In this document: positions 48,632-58,535 of the stretch, piece by piece
Position numbering within the stretch: position 1 is the stretch's first letter
Layout of the letters: every line of letters starts with the position of its first letter
Assembly: GCA_009667805.1 (NCBI GenBank)
Contig: CM019067.1
Coordinates: forward strand, 62,912,637-62,976,636
Reading direction: 5' to 3'
Length of the DNA: 64,000 nt
From: Leptobrachium leishanense
Lineage: Eukaryota > Chordata > Amphibia > Anura > Megophryidae
Program-made: the position numbers and the translations under genes
The notes under the pieces: model-generated
Told to the model about the DNA's origin: nothing
Database searches by the model: none
Seen by the model: only the letters and a program-made list of their open reading frames with translations

Positions 48632-50924
48632 TGTCAGGAACCTGGACGACAGCGCCGCAGGAAACCTAAAAGCAAGCCAGTTTCCTGTAAGGAGACTGGT
48701 AATTCTTCTACAACCAGGCTGATCCAGCAACCAGGTGCTGACTAATGCATCCTGATTTCCCCCTCTACAAAAAGGAACCACTCCCAAGACACAATGCTTC
48801 TGCATTGTCTTGGTGTATGCCAAGCTCACAGGGAGCTGCCTCTTGTTCCTCTATCTAACTGTTTTGTCTCCACCAGCATTCCCTTCCTCTGTGCCTGTAT
48901 ACTACAGAAGTCTCAGAACCTGCTGCCCTGCATCCCGCAGAATCTGCTGCCTTGTATCCTACAGAAGTCTCAGAACCTGCTGCCCTGCATCCCGCAGAAT
49001 CCGCTGCCTTGTATCCTACAGAAGTCTCAGAACCTGCTGCCCTGCATCCCGCAGAATCCGCTGCCTTGTATCCTACAGAGGTCTCAGAACCTGCTGCCCT
49101 GCATCCCGCAGAATCTGCTGCCTTGTATCCTACAGAAGTCTCAGAACCTGCTGCCCTGCATCCCGCAGAATCCGCTGCCTTGTATCCTACAGAAGTCTCA
49201 GAACCTGCTGCCCTGCATCCCGCAGAATCCGCTGCCTTGTATCCTACAGAGGTCTCAGAACCTGCTGCCCTACATCCCGCAGAATCCGCTGCCTTGTATC
49301 CTACAGAAGTCTCAGAACCTGCTGCCCTGCATCCCGCAGAATCCGCTGCCTTGTATCCTACAGAGGTCTCAGAACCTGCTGCCCTACATCCCGCAGAATC
49401 CGCTGCCTTGTAACCTACAGAAGTCTCAGGACCTGCTGCCCTGCATCCCGCAGAATCCGCTGCCTTGTATCCTACAGAAGTCTCAGAACCTGCTGCCCTA
49501 CATCCCGCAGAATCCACTGCCTTGTATCCTACAGAAGTCTCAGAACCTGCTGCCCTACATCCCGCAGAATCTGCTGCCTTGTATCCTACAGAAGTCTCAG
49601 AACCTGCTGCCCTACATCCCGCAGAATCTGCTGCCTTGTATCCTACAGAAGTCTCAGAACCTGCTGCCCTACATCCCGCAGATTCCGCTGCCTTGTATCC
49701 TACAGAAGTCTCAGAACCTGCTGCCCTACATCCCGCAGAATCCGCTGCCTTGTATCCTACAGAAGTCTCAGAACCTGCTGCCCTGCATCCCGCAGAATCC
49801 GCTGCCTTGTATCCTACAGAGGTCTCAGAACCTGCTGCCCTACATCCCGCAGAATCCGCTGCCTTGTATCCTACAGAAGTCTCAGAACCTGCTGCCTGCA
49901 TCCCGCAGAATCCGCTGCCTTGTATCCTACAGAGGTCTCAGAACCTGCTGCCCTACATCCCGCAGAATCCGCTGCCTTGTAACCTACAGAAGTCTCAGGA
50001 CCTGCTGCCCTGCATCCCGCAGAATCCGCTGCCTTGTATCCTACAGAAGTCTCAGAACCTGCTGCCCTACATCCCGCAGAATCCACTGCCTTGTATCCTA
50101 CAGAAGTCTCAGAACCTGCTGCCCTACATCCCGCAGAATCTGCTGCCTTGTATCCTACAGAAGTCTCAGAACCTGCTGCCCTACATCCCGCAGATTCCGC
50201 TGCCTTGTATCCTACAGAAGTCTCAGAACCTGCTGCCCTACATCCCGCAGAATCCGCTGCCTTGTATCCTACAGAAGTCTCAGAACCTGCTGCCCTGCAT
50301 CCCGCAGAACCTGCTGCCCTGCATCCCGCAGAATCCGCTGCCCTGTATCCTACAGAATCCTCAGAACCTGCTGCCCTGCATCCCGCAGAATCCGCTGCCC
50401 TGTGTACTACAGAATCCTCAGAACCTGCTGCCCTGCATCCTGCAGAATCCACTGCCCTGTGTACTACAGATTCCTCAGAACCTGCTGCCCTGCATCCCGC
50501 AGAATCCGCTGCCCTGTGTACTACAGATTCCTCAGAACCTGCTGCCCTGCATCCGGTAGAATTCGCTACCTTGCATCCTGCAGAATCCCCAGAGCCCGTT
50601 GCTCTGCATTTCCAGGACCCTCTACAGACCCAGGAACCTCTGCCTGCAAAAACACTCTGCCTCTATATATTTCTCTTCTGTCGTAGTTTAGTTTAGTATA
50701 GTTTAGTATTGTCTTATCTTGCCTTCAGTTAAAGTTATTATTGTTTATTGTTTATTCAGTGTGCTCCCTTCCCTTCAGTATTACCAATCCCTTCTATATT
50801 CATCTATTGCCTTTATGGTCTATGATTTCCTAATAAACCCTCTTTTGTTTATACATCTACAACTCTCAGCAAATATCATTGCACATTGGGCTCAATTCTA
50901 CCACGCCGGAACCAGCTCCTTACA
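48632..50924 (+). mobile_element. LTR-like element with internal minisatellite
   Basis: Starts tgtcaggaacctgg, ends ccagctccttaca (TG...CA), flanked by ttacc (48627-48631) and ttaac (50925-50929), a 5-bp duplication with one change. The uninterrupted site is readable in the other PLE-2 arm near 34160 (gtgcgttaaccc, inverted). An aataaaccctc word lies at about 50832, 90 bases before the end, as expected of an LTR. At 2.3 kb it is long for a solo LTR because of the minisatellite. No gag or pol. Confidence 0.75.
48900..50580. repeat. 57-bp minisatellite, about 29 units
   Basis: Unit: cagaagtctcagaacctgct, gccctgcatcccgcagaatc, cgctgccttgtatccta. 57 bases equals 19 codons, so three plus-strand frames and one minus-strand frame stay open for hundreds of codons (for example the 19-residue YPTEVSEPAALHPAESAAL). 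A block of ten units is itself duplicated: the rare variant ttgtaacctacagaagtctc recurs at about 49408 and 49978. A one-base deletion at about 49890 shifts all frames, which argues against coding. Units after 50330 are more divergent. Confidence 0.9.
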
Positions 50925-51239
50925 TTAACGCACTTCCCTTTGTTTACTATATTGGCTACATAGCTAGTAGGTATGTAGGTGGCTCGAACCACCGAGGTAA
51001 TAGGGAGGTATTTATACTTGTTTTTTGTTCAATTCCTCTACCTTCTCATACCCTATCTAAGTGGCGTGACCCATATCATCTCCAATTTGGATTATATTGC
51101 AGTGTTGGACTTTTTTTCTTTTTCAAATTTTAAATTTTCGTTTGTGTGCCTTGTGTATTAAAAATCATTGTATTGTATTTTAGGCACTCTTGTTGCACCT
51201 TGTGTGCTAATTGGATTTACACTAGATTAGATACTGTAA

Positions 51240-51541
51240 GGCTGGGTTCAAACCTGCGTGTATTTTTACACATGCAATACGCGCGTATCGCGCAAATGTA
51301 AAAAAGTGCGAACGCGCATTGCAGCGCGTTCACGGCCGTAGACTGCAGAGTGAAAGTGCTGTAATATGCCCCAAAGAAGCTCCCGTACTTCTTTGGGCGT
51401 AGGTCGTTTTACAGCGTGTTCCTGCGCGCTGTTAAACGCCCAGGTGTGAACGGGTCCCATAGGAAATCGTGGGATTTCCGTGTCTCAGCATTTTACAGCG
51501 CGCAGGAACGCGCTGTAAAACGCTGTGGTGTGTACGGGGCC
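51240..51541. mobile_element. Harbinger-like MITE, separate family
   Basis: Ends ggctgggttcaaacctgcgt and gtgtgtacggggcc with TAA flanks (51237-51239, 51542-51544). The interior is CpG-rich and self-complementary (gcgctgtaaaacg repeats). Different sequence from subfamilies A to C but same termini style. Confidence 0.65.
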
Positions 51542-51598
51542 TAATAGTTCTCTGAAGGGGGGGCACAGATATAATCTCTAATCAATAGATTTAATTAA

Positions 51599-51730
51599 GG
51601 ATCTGAAACTCTGGCCCCTAGATGTTTATTGCCTACAGTTCCCAGATTTCTTTGAATGCAATAAGTGGCCAGAGAATCATGGGAGATGTAGTTCAGAAAC
51701 ATCTGGGGGCCAGAGTTTGAGATCCCTGGC
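51599..51730. mobile_element. hAT-type foldback MITE, copy 1
   Basis: gatctgaaactctggccccta at the left is mirrored by gggggccagagtttgagatc at the right. The middle has gaatcatgggagatgtagtt. Copy 2 is at 53005-53145. Confidence 0.6.
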
Positions 51731-51894
51731 ATATAGATTTTGGATAACTATTGTCATGCATCTGGTTTCCCATTAAATTTTTTATCATTCTGACAAATGT
51801 GAATGCATAGTTTTCATGGATAAAAAGTAAATATAAAGTATCTTGGTGTATCCCTGTCCTTGTGCAACGCTAGTGCCTTTATTTTTCTTTTTAA

Positions 51895-52322
51895 GGCTAG
51901 GGTCAGACGAAAAGCAGTTTTAACGTGCGTTTAGCCGCACGAAATCACGGCCGTACTAGCAGCAAATGACGTCCAATGCTGGGGAACATACGACGAACGG
52001 CCGCACGAAAGTTCGTCCGCGCAACGCAAGTGGCCAACGAACGCATTTTTTCGAGAACGTCAAACCGCTACTACTGACGTACAGAGTGCGCTGCGGCCGC
52101 ATAGCGGCGTGTGTGTGTGATTAGGAGACGTCAGACGCTGCTAATGTCCGGCTAACATAACGTCCAGACTCAAAAAGTGTTTTATTGATGATCCGTACAA
52201 AATCACGGACGAAAAGGCGCATCGTATGACCGCTATCGCGTATTCCGGGGGAAAATACGTTCGTTCGTTCGACCGCACTTTTTCACGGACGACGTGAAAA
52301 ATGCGTTCGTCTGACCCTAGCC
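51895..52322. mobile_element. Harbinger-like MITE, subfamily A
   Basis: Ends ggctagggtcagacgaaaag and cgtctgaccctagcc. Left flank TTAA, right flank TTA. Contains gtgattaggagacgtcagac. Non-coding. Confidence 0.75.
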
Positions 52323-52478
52323 TTAGATTTTGACAGAGGCCTCTGCTCCTGTATCCAAGATGCAGAAACTGACATCCAGCGAACATAAACCAGTGTAACT
52401 CGCTGCATCACTTTAAAGCTCATTATTATAATCTGTCTGTGCAGTAGAGGTAAAGATCATAAATTCAGCTGTATACTT

Positions 52479-52868
52479 CCGTAGCTCAGTGGTCCCCAAC
52501 CGCTGTCCTCAAGTACCGTACCCCCAACAGGTCAGGTTTGCCAGATACGTGAAGCACAGCACAGGTGATATGATTTGCTGCTCAGTGATTGCAGGATTCA
52601 GTCTGCATTTCCCCAAGGTAACCCTTAAAACCTGGCCTGGTTGAAGTGACTAGTTGAGGGCCAGGGTCGGGAAACAATGAGCTACGGCAGTGGTTCCCAT
52701 CCCTGGTCCTCAAGTACCCCTAACAGGCCAGGTTTTAAGGATCACCTTGGGGAAATGCAGACTGAATCCTGCAATCACTGAGCAGCAAATCATATCACCT
52801 GTGCGGTGCTTCAGATATCTACGAACCTGACCTGTTGGGGAGACCTGATGAGAAGGGTTGGGAACCAA
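52479..52868. mobile_element. Two hAT-type foldback MITEs, head to head
   Basis: Copy 1 (52479-52687) has ends ccgtagctcagtggtcccc and gggaaacaatgagctacgg. Copy 2 (52688-52868) starts cagtggttcccatccctggt and ends gggttgggaaccaat. They share the words ctcaagtacc, gcaaatcatatcacctgtg and aatgcagactgaatcctgca, in opposite orientation, so together they form an imperfect 390-base palindrome. Confidence 0.65.
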
Positions 52869-53004
52869 TAACATAGAACAGGTTTAAGTATGTTTAGAAT
52901 CGCTTTTCATATTAAAACAGTCACTTATGATGACTTTAATGCCAAAATGACATGTCATGTCAAAAATGGCATTTCAGTTTTACCACTTTAATGGTGCTTT
53001 CAAG

Positions 53005-53145
53005 CAGTGATCTCAAACTCTGGCCCCCCCAGATGTTACTGACCTACAATCCCCATGATTATCTGGCCATCTATTGCATTGAAAGAATTCTGGGAATTGT
53101 AGGAAATCAACATCTGGGGCTCCAGAGCTTGAGATCCCTGCTTAA
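53005..53145. mobile_element. hAT-type foldback MITE, copy 2
   Basis: cagtgatctcaaactctggc at the left, and its imperfect inverse agagcttgagatccctg at the right. Middle: gaattctgggaattgtagg. Related to 51599-51730. Confidence 0.6.
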
Positions 53146-53728
53146 AGCCAACAGAGGTTAAAGGAATTTTCCAAATCTGTTCATAATACTTAGCTGTCTT
53201 TTTGTTACACCAAGTAAGGGTTAATCTTTTCGTTGTACTCTTGTTCCGCACTTGAGCTTTTTCTCTTAGAATAAACTGCAATTAAACGGAAAAGTACTGA
53301 CCTTATCTTTTCCAGAGGAAGGTAATTCTAATTTACTGCTAAAGAGAAGAAATAGGTTAGGGAGACGAAATGAAAGCATTTTTTGGCTTGTGATTGTACG
53401 TCGTTGAGTGAAGTGAGATTTCACTTTAGATTAGCCTGGTGTATGATCCTTCCGATAGCAAACCTCAGAATTCCGAACATTATCACGGGTTTTATGTAAA
53501 TGAAAGCTTACCTCCATTTAGAAAGCGGAGTCTCTCGTGCTTCCTTAACCAACATTTATTTCTGCTTAATGTAGAAAAAGTCGATTACAAGAAATTAAGG
53601 GAATTGTTTTTGGCTTAAAATTAGAATTGCAGTTAGTGGGAGGATGACGAAAAAAACATTTTCCAAATAAAATTAAAAGAACGTCAAAGAAAGCGCACCA
53701 GCATTACTCGCTGCCTGTTGGTATCTAA
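53146..53728. other. No recognised gene or element
   Basis: AT-rich, short frames only, no inverted ends noticed. Confidence 0.45.
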
Positions 53729-53992
53729 GCCTGGTGTCAGATGAGCGCACTATGGACGCCCGTACTGTCGTGCTTCCCGGCGTTCGTCGCAGTGAACTGC
53801 GTGTACGACAGCGGCCGTGCTGCAAACCTCCCCTTCAAATTGCTACGACATGTTCGACGGGGCACTAACTGCGTTCGATGGGAGCACTAACTGTGCTTGG
53901 CGTGGTGGCCAGATGGATGTCAGAGTGGAAGGAACGTCCACTCTCATGGACGTTCCATCCGCTCTTAAAAACGCTCGTCTGACACAGTCTCT
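53729..53992. mobile_element. Harbinger-like MITE, subfamily C, uninterrupted
   Basis: Starts gcctggtgtcagatgagcg after TAA, ends acgctcgtctgacacagtct. Gives the uninterrupted version of the MITE that hosts the hAT at 19706: here ggaacgtccactctcatgga reads straight through. Confidence 0.65.
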
Positions 53993-54438
53993 AGTGTTCC
54001 TTTAATGACGCTATCCAATTAATTTCCAAGATATTCTCAATTTTGATAACAATATGACAGATCACTGATCTTATTAGTAACAAGAAAACACAAGCGTGTG
54101 ATCACACAAAATAATACGTATCTTTGTAGAGTAACTCTCTCCCCCAGCGTCTCTTCCCAATGGCGCCGCGAATGTAGTAAATAAAACGAAAAAGTTGGGG
54201 AAAGAGTTCTAGAGAGAAACAAGAGAGCATATCATGGTGCAGTATATAGTTCAAATCAGGTACATGGGAGCCCCCTTTTTATAGATTGCACTCACAAGAT
54301 GTATAAAAATATTGCGCATATATCTTAGTTACCACTCCCTCGGATAAGTACAGCCAGACCAAGCACCCTGCCGTCACAGGAGATGTAAGCCAAAAGCCGG
54401 TTCCAGTAGTGGTATAAAAGGATTTTATTTAAAATCTA

Positions 54439-54486
54439 AAAGCCAACGCGTTTCGTCCAGTCATACAATGGACTTCATCAGGGCAA
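54439..54486 (-). ncRNA. Hammerhead ribozyme, inverted arm of PLE-4
   Basis: Minus-strand duplicate of 55770-55812 with all core bases intact. Confidence 0.8.
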
Positions 54487-54540
54487 AGATAAAATCAAGG
54501 CAAAATTAAATTTATCCCGAGAAATAGAGATACCAACGAA

Positions 54541-55200
54541 CGGGATAAATTTAATTTTGCTTTTATAACTCAATTTAATCCACACGCCAACCAAGTCAAA
54601 AGAATGCTGAAAAAACATTGGCACATCCTAAGGGCTGACCCGATTCTCAAAGATAGCATTCCCAAGTCAGCACTAGTCATTTTCAAGAAGGCCCAGAATT
54701 TGAAAGATATATTAGCTCCTAGCCTTTTGCCCTCGATCAATGAAAAGAGTAATAATGGTATTTTTAATTCTGAAAGACCTAAAGGATTTTTTAAATGTGG
54801 AGCTTGTAAAGCTTGTAAGCATCAATTGAGAAAGAGTACAGGATTTAAAAGTAATATTACTAACAAAGAATATGAAATCAAGTATTTTATTAACTGTTTA
54901 AGTAGGGGAGTTATATATTTACTGGAGTGCCCTTGCGGAGCTCAATATATAGGAAGAACTACTAGAGAACTTAAAGTTAGAATTCTAGAACACCTTGGAA
55001 ATATAAGACGCAATAAAATTGACCATAGTGTTCCAGTTCATTGTAATCACTGTCCCCAATTTAATCTGTCGAGCTTTAAATGGATGGGTATTGATTTGGT
55101 TATCAAAGATTGGAGAGGAGGTGACCATCTTAAAGCATTAGCTAGGAGAGAGACGGAGTGGATACATAGGATAGGCAGATGGAAAAGGGTAAGGTCTTAA
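54541..55200 (+). CDS. GIY-YIG endonuclease of PLE-4 (partial gene)
   Basis: C-terminal part of a Penelope protein; target-nicking nuclease by family. The frame is open from the truncation point (FITQFNPHANQVKR, RT-to-nuclease linker) through MLKKHWHILRADP, the Cys motif KCGACKACKHQL and the GIY-YIG core VIYLLECPCGAQYIGRTTRE with LKVRILEHLGNI, to the stop at 55198-55200. The first ATG (54604) is internal and not a true start. Reverse transcriptase is lacking. It differs from PLE-1 and PLE-2 along its length, so it is a third family. Confidence 0.88.
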   Translation, partial: RDKFNFAFITQFNPHANQVKRMLKKHWHILRADPILKDSIPKSALVIFKKAQNLKDILAPSLLPSINEKSNNGIFNSERPKGFFKCGACKACKHQLRKSTGFKSNITNKEYEIKYFINCLSRGVIYLLECPCGAQYIGRTTRELKVRILEHLGNIRRNKIDHSVPVHCNHCPQFNLSSFKWMGIDLVIKDWRGGDHLKALARRETEWIHRIGRWKRVRS

Positions 55201-55749
55201 TGTAGACATGGATATTAAAGGCTGCCTGTAACGTTCTTCCTCTGTGTCACGCCGCTCTCTGTGACTGTTGTTTTTGTGTACTGTATTTTTGAGTAAGATA
55301 CTGTTTAAATGAACTCTGGATGTGCGTAAATTGTTTTCTGACATAGTTTCAATTCCGTCAGTGTCAGCTGAACTACTAATCCCAGAAACGCTACATCTTT
55401 GAGGATCCCCATTTCCGCCTTGCCATTCACTCTGCCGCGATGCAATTTCCAGTGATAGTCTCCTAAGGAAACCGGATGCTTCCTGAGTGCGTCATTCTCG
55501 AAAAGTCTCTGCAGCAATACCGGATGCTGAGGATGGAGGTCCGGAAACTGCTTTTAGTAACGGACTCCCAAGGAAACTAGATGTGACGTCTTTTCGCGAG
55601 CGCTGTTTCTGGATGGTCTCTGCAGCAATACCGGATATTGAAGATGGAGGTCCGGAAGTCACCTCCAACAATTACCGGTTGTGAACTGCATGATTGAAAT
55701 CAGGCGGCTGTTTTCAATTGGGGATATTATTTAAATGTATTTGGGGATC
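55201..55749 (+). other. 3' region of PLE-4
   Basis: Between the nuclease stop and the hammerhead. Contains a direct repeat: gtctctgcagcaataccgga occurs at about 55504 and 55616, each followed by gatggaggtccggaa within 35 bases. No further frame recognised. Confidence 0.55.
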
Positions 55750-55769
55750 TGTATGTATTACTTATCTTT

Positions 55770-55812
55770 GCCCTGATGAAGTCCATTGTATGACTGGACG
55801 AAACGCGTTGGC
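55770..55812 (+). ncRNA. Hammerhead ribozyme of PLE-4
   Basis: Helix I GCC (55770-55772) with GGC (55810-55812); CTGATGA box 55773-55779; helix II gtcca/tggac around a 9-base loop (55781-55799); GAAA 55800-55803; helix III palindrome ACGCGT; cleavage expected after T55809 (GTT). The most canonical of the set. Confidence 0.85.
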
Positions 55813-56071
55813 TTTTAGATTTTAAATAAAATCCTTTTATACCACTACTGGAACCGGCTTTTGGCTTACATCTCCTGTGACGGCAGGGTGCTTGGTCTGG
55901 CTGTACTTATCCGAGGGAGTGGTAACTAAGATATATGCGCAATATTTTTATACATCTTGTGAGTGCAATCTATAAAAAGGGGGCTCCCATGTACCTGATT
56001 TGAACTATATACTGCACCATGATATGCTCTCTCTTTCCCCAACTTTTTCGTTTTATTTACTATATTGTTAT

Positions 56072-56434
56072 TAGTATTATCGTTTATATAGCGCTAACAG
56101 CTGCCGCAGCGCTTTACGCAAGGATTGGGGGATGCGCTAACAAATTTTACAAACAAACTCTGTTTAGCGGAGATGAGAGGTGTAGAGGTAGGGTTGCCAG
56201 ATTTCATACAGAGGGGAGCACAGGGAAAAATTCTGCCCTGCACCATGTGTAATCCATATGAGGAAGGAAATCAAGGCAGGTCACCTGGAATTCCCTTTTT
56301 GATTTCCTACCTGCAGCATATGAATTTTACAGGGTTGTATTTTCCATGCACTGGCCATCAGCTTGAATAAATTATGTGTCCAGGAAAACACTGGCCAAAG
56401 TAGAGGGCCCATCTCCTAGGAGTTTACCATCTAA
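56072..56434. repeat. Tail repeat and hAT-like MITE debris
   Basis: 56075-56150 has the gtttatatagcgctaacagc...gcagcgctttacgc pattern of the L2/MIR-like tails. 56190-56400 begins agggttgccagat and contains cctgcagcatatgaatttta, the family also at 57010-57215 and 62948-63475. Confidence 0.45.
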
Positions 56435-56881
56435 GGCTGAGGTCAGACGAGCGTAGTGTTCACGTCCGTGATTGCGCCTAAAACTACGTCCGTGATAGCA
56501 TGACAGGAAGCCCATTGGAGCCCGTTACACGAAGTACGTCCGCACTGAACTACGGACGCACAACGGCCGCGGCCCACGGACTCAAGGCAGGCAAGAACGT
56601 AGAACCACTAGAACGGCCGCACAATGTGCGCTGCGTCCGCAACGTCTGCATAGCTTTGTGTGTGAGTGATGGAACGTGGTCAGACAGACTGCATTTATAC
56701 GTCCAGCATTTCTCACGGACAAAATGGTTTTGCTTTTTATTTTATTTTCCCTCCTACATCCGTCAAAATATATATCAGTGAAAAAACAGACTGTGTGGCC
56801 ACTACTGCGTCTTCCGTACTGACGTACGTCCGTGTGCACGGACGTACAGTCCGTAGAAATCACACTCGTCTGACCCTAGCC
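56435..56881. mobile_element. Harbinger-like MITE, subfamily B
   Basis: Ends ggctgaggtcagacgagcg and ctcgtctgaccctagc, with TAA on the left and TTAA on the right. Interior as in 14311-14749 and 61240-61688. Non-coding. Confidence 0.75.
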
Positions 56882-56884
56882 TTA

Positions 56885-58324
56885 AGGAGATGTTGAGATG
56901 GAACACCGGGGGATTTACCTGCTACCCAGTGATTCAAGGTTCTGTAACCATATCAATTGCTGAAAGGTGTTTCTAAATGGTTCTTGGGTAGCATTTGCCA
57001 TATTGCACATGTTTCCGGGACACATGATTTGTTCATGCTGATGGGCAGTGCATGAAAAATGCCACCCTGCAGCATGTAGAATTCATATGCTGCAGGTAAG
57101 AAAATCAAAAAGGAATCCCAGGTATTCTGCATGACTTCCTGCCAGGAGCATATGAATTACACATATAACGTAATCATGCACAGAATTGTAATATGGGTTC
57201 TGGAAAACATGGCTGATCTTGGTAGAGACAACTGAGAAAATCACACCAAATCCCTTATTTTAAATGTTAGTGTGGATTTAACACCTCTCTGCTGAATTTA
57301 AATGACCAGTTGTCCAGGGCAGCCATCATCATGTCTCATCCTCAGGCAGGGGGGAACTACCGTGGGTGCAGAGGGGGCCACTGCACCTGGGCCGTTGAAT
57401 CTTGAAGGAACAAGGGGCGCATCCTCCTACCCTGCACACTTCTAGTGCTGGATTAGCCCACCGCAGGGCTTTTTTCATGCCAGTATGCTCCGGTACTGAG
57501 AGGACGCCTGCATCCCATGGTATAAGTTCCTCTGAACTGCACCACCCTGACGCCGATCGCTGACATCTTGAACGTCAGCCCCATGTGCGGGACCTATCCC
57601 CGGGCACTGATGTCATTGTGCATGGGCGTGATGATGTTAAATGTGCTCCCCCTCTGCTGGCATGGAATTCCCAATGAAGGGGATACAGGGGTCATTTGGA
57701 GTCAGGTTTTATGTAAAAATAAAATAAATAAAATATTCCTTTTGTTTCTTCTAATGCAGCACTATTGTTTACTTTTCGATTAAAAAAAGTGAGTAATGAT
57801 GCTGCACTGAAAAGCTCTGTGATACACTCATGCACACCGCACATTACTGTGAGTTTTATTGCTGTGGAGCTCTGTGATACGCTCATACACACTGCACATT
57901 ACTGTGAGGGTTATTCAAAGCGATCCGAATTGTGGCCGAAAGGTAACCGAACAGTGAAATTCAGTGTTCGTTACCTTTCCTGGCCATTCGGCTATCCAGA
58001 GAGAAGGCAGTTCGTCTATTCAGAGAACACAAAACAGCAGTGAAAAGTTGCCGAATTGCCCTGCCATTCGGTGGTTTAGTTCGACAGGTTTATTCAGGCG
58101 AATCCCATAGGCTTCAATGTTAAAAATATTCCCGTTTTAATTCAATATCTAATAAACCGTTGATTATAATATTCTGCAGTAAAAAGTCTCCTTAATGTAT
58201 AGATTTTTTAGGATCTTTTAGGCATTTTTCAGGAATTTTTTGCAGAAAAGATTTTACCAGGAAGGATACATTGAGATTTCTCTCGTTTTCAAGTATGTCC
58301 TGGGTGGCGAGTATGTACCGTTAG
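56885..58324. repeat. Mosaic of older repeats
   Basis: 57010-57215: agggttgcc-type MITE pieces (gcagcatgtagaattcatat). 57350-57420: hAT-like end (caggggggaactaccgtggg). 57545-57830: left and middle of the piggyBac-like repeat (gctgacatcttgaacgtcag; aatgatgctgcactg). 57825-57905: two units of the ttattgctgtggagctctgt repeat. 57905-58215: end of a family D element (gggttattcaaagcgatccg). 58250-58310: inverted L2 tail. No gene. Confidence 0.5.
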
Positions 58325-58535
58325 GTTACATAGTTACATAGTTATATAGGCTGAAAAAAGACATGCGTCCATCGGGTTCAGCCTCTCCCACATAACCTAC
58401 TGCTGTTGATCCAAAAGAAGGCAAAAAACCCAGTCTGAATGCTTGCCAATATGCAACATACTGGGAAAAAATTCCTTCTTGACCCCAGAATGGCAGTCAG
58501 ATTTCTCCTTGGATCAAGAAGCTTTTACCCACATA

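Larger units (their letters stand above)
33800..51222 (-). mobile_element. Compound insertion PLE-2 (outer Penelope element)
   Basis: Flanked by the 10-bp duplication tagattagat (33790-33799, 51223-51232). On the minus strand the PLE-2 body runs from a reverse transcriptase (47325-45311) through a GIY-YIG endonuclease (36060-35356) to its 3' tail (35355-33800). An inverted copy of that tail (47330-51222, plus strand) is joined upstream of the truncated 5' end. Later insertions split it: PLE-1 (36061-45297), a solo LTR (45595-46062) and an LTR-like element (48632-50924). Without these, PLE-2 is about 5.4 kb. Confidence 0.85.
47330..51222 (+). repeat. Inverted tail copy of PLE-2
   Basis: From 47330 (end of the GIY-YIG frame, ttagattctggggactcgaa) to 51222 the plus strand matches the reverse complement of 35460-33870, apart from the 2.3-kb LTR-like insertion at 48632-50924. 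It includes a hammerhead-like core. The abrupt junction with the reverse-transcriptase start at about 47326-47330 marks the fusion. Confidence 0.85.
54176..56071 (+). mobile_element. Penelope-like element PLE-4, 5'-truncated
   Basis: Inverted tail copy (54176-54496), a short snap-back junction, then a sense copy starting inside the RT-endonuclease linker (54541), a GIY-YIG frame to 55200, a 3' region and the tail with hammerhead (55750-56071). The two tail arms match inverted over about 320 bases, apart from a small insertion near 54205. No clear target duplication found. Confidence 0.82.

Noticed and set aside
48900..50580. CRISPR-like regular repeats
   Set aside because: Units are contiguous with no unique spacers, and the genome is eukaryotic.
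48794..50696. Frames of 630, 390, 364 and 348 codons, suggestive of repetitive secreted or mucin-like proteins
   Set aside because: All come from a 57-bp minisatellite within an LTR-like element. Several frames are equally open, a one-base deletion shifts them mid-array, and there is no signal peptide or flanking exon evidence.
52482..52492. tRNA box-A-like word tagctcagtgg
   Set aside because: No box B or cloverleaf follows; it is part of the inverted end of a hAT-type MITE.
54541..55200. Host GIY-YIG nuclease gene (SLX1-like)
   Set aside because: The linker KKHWHIL, the Cys motif and the flanking hammerhead arms are those of a Penelope element, and it is truncated at a transposon junction.
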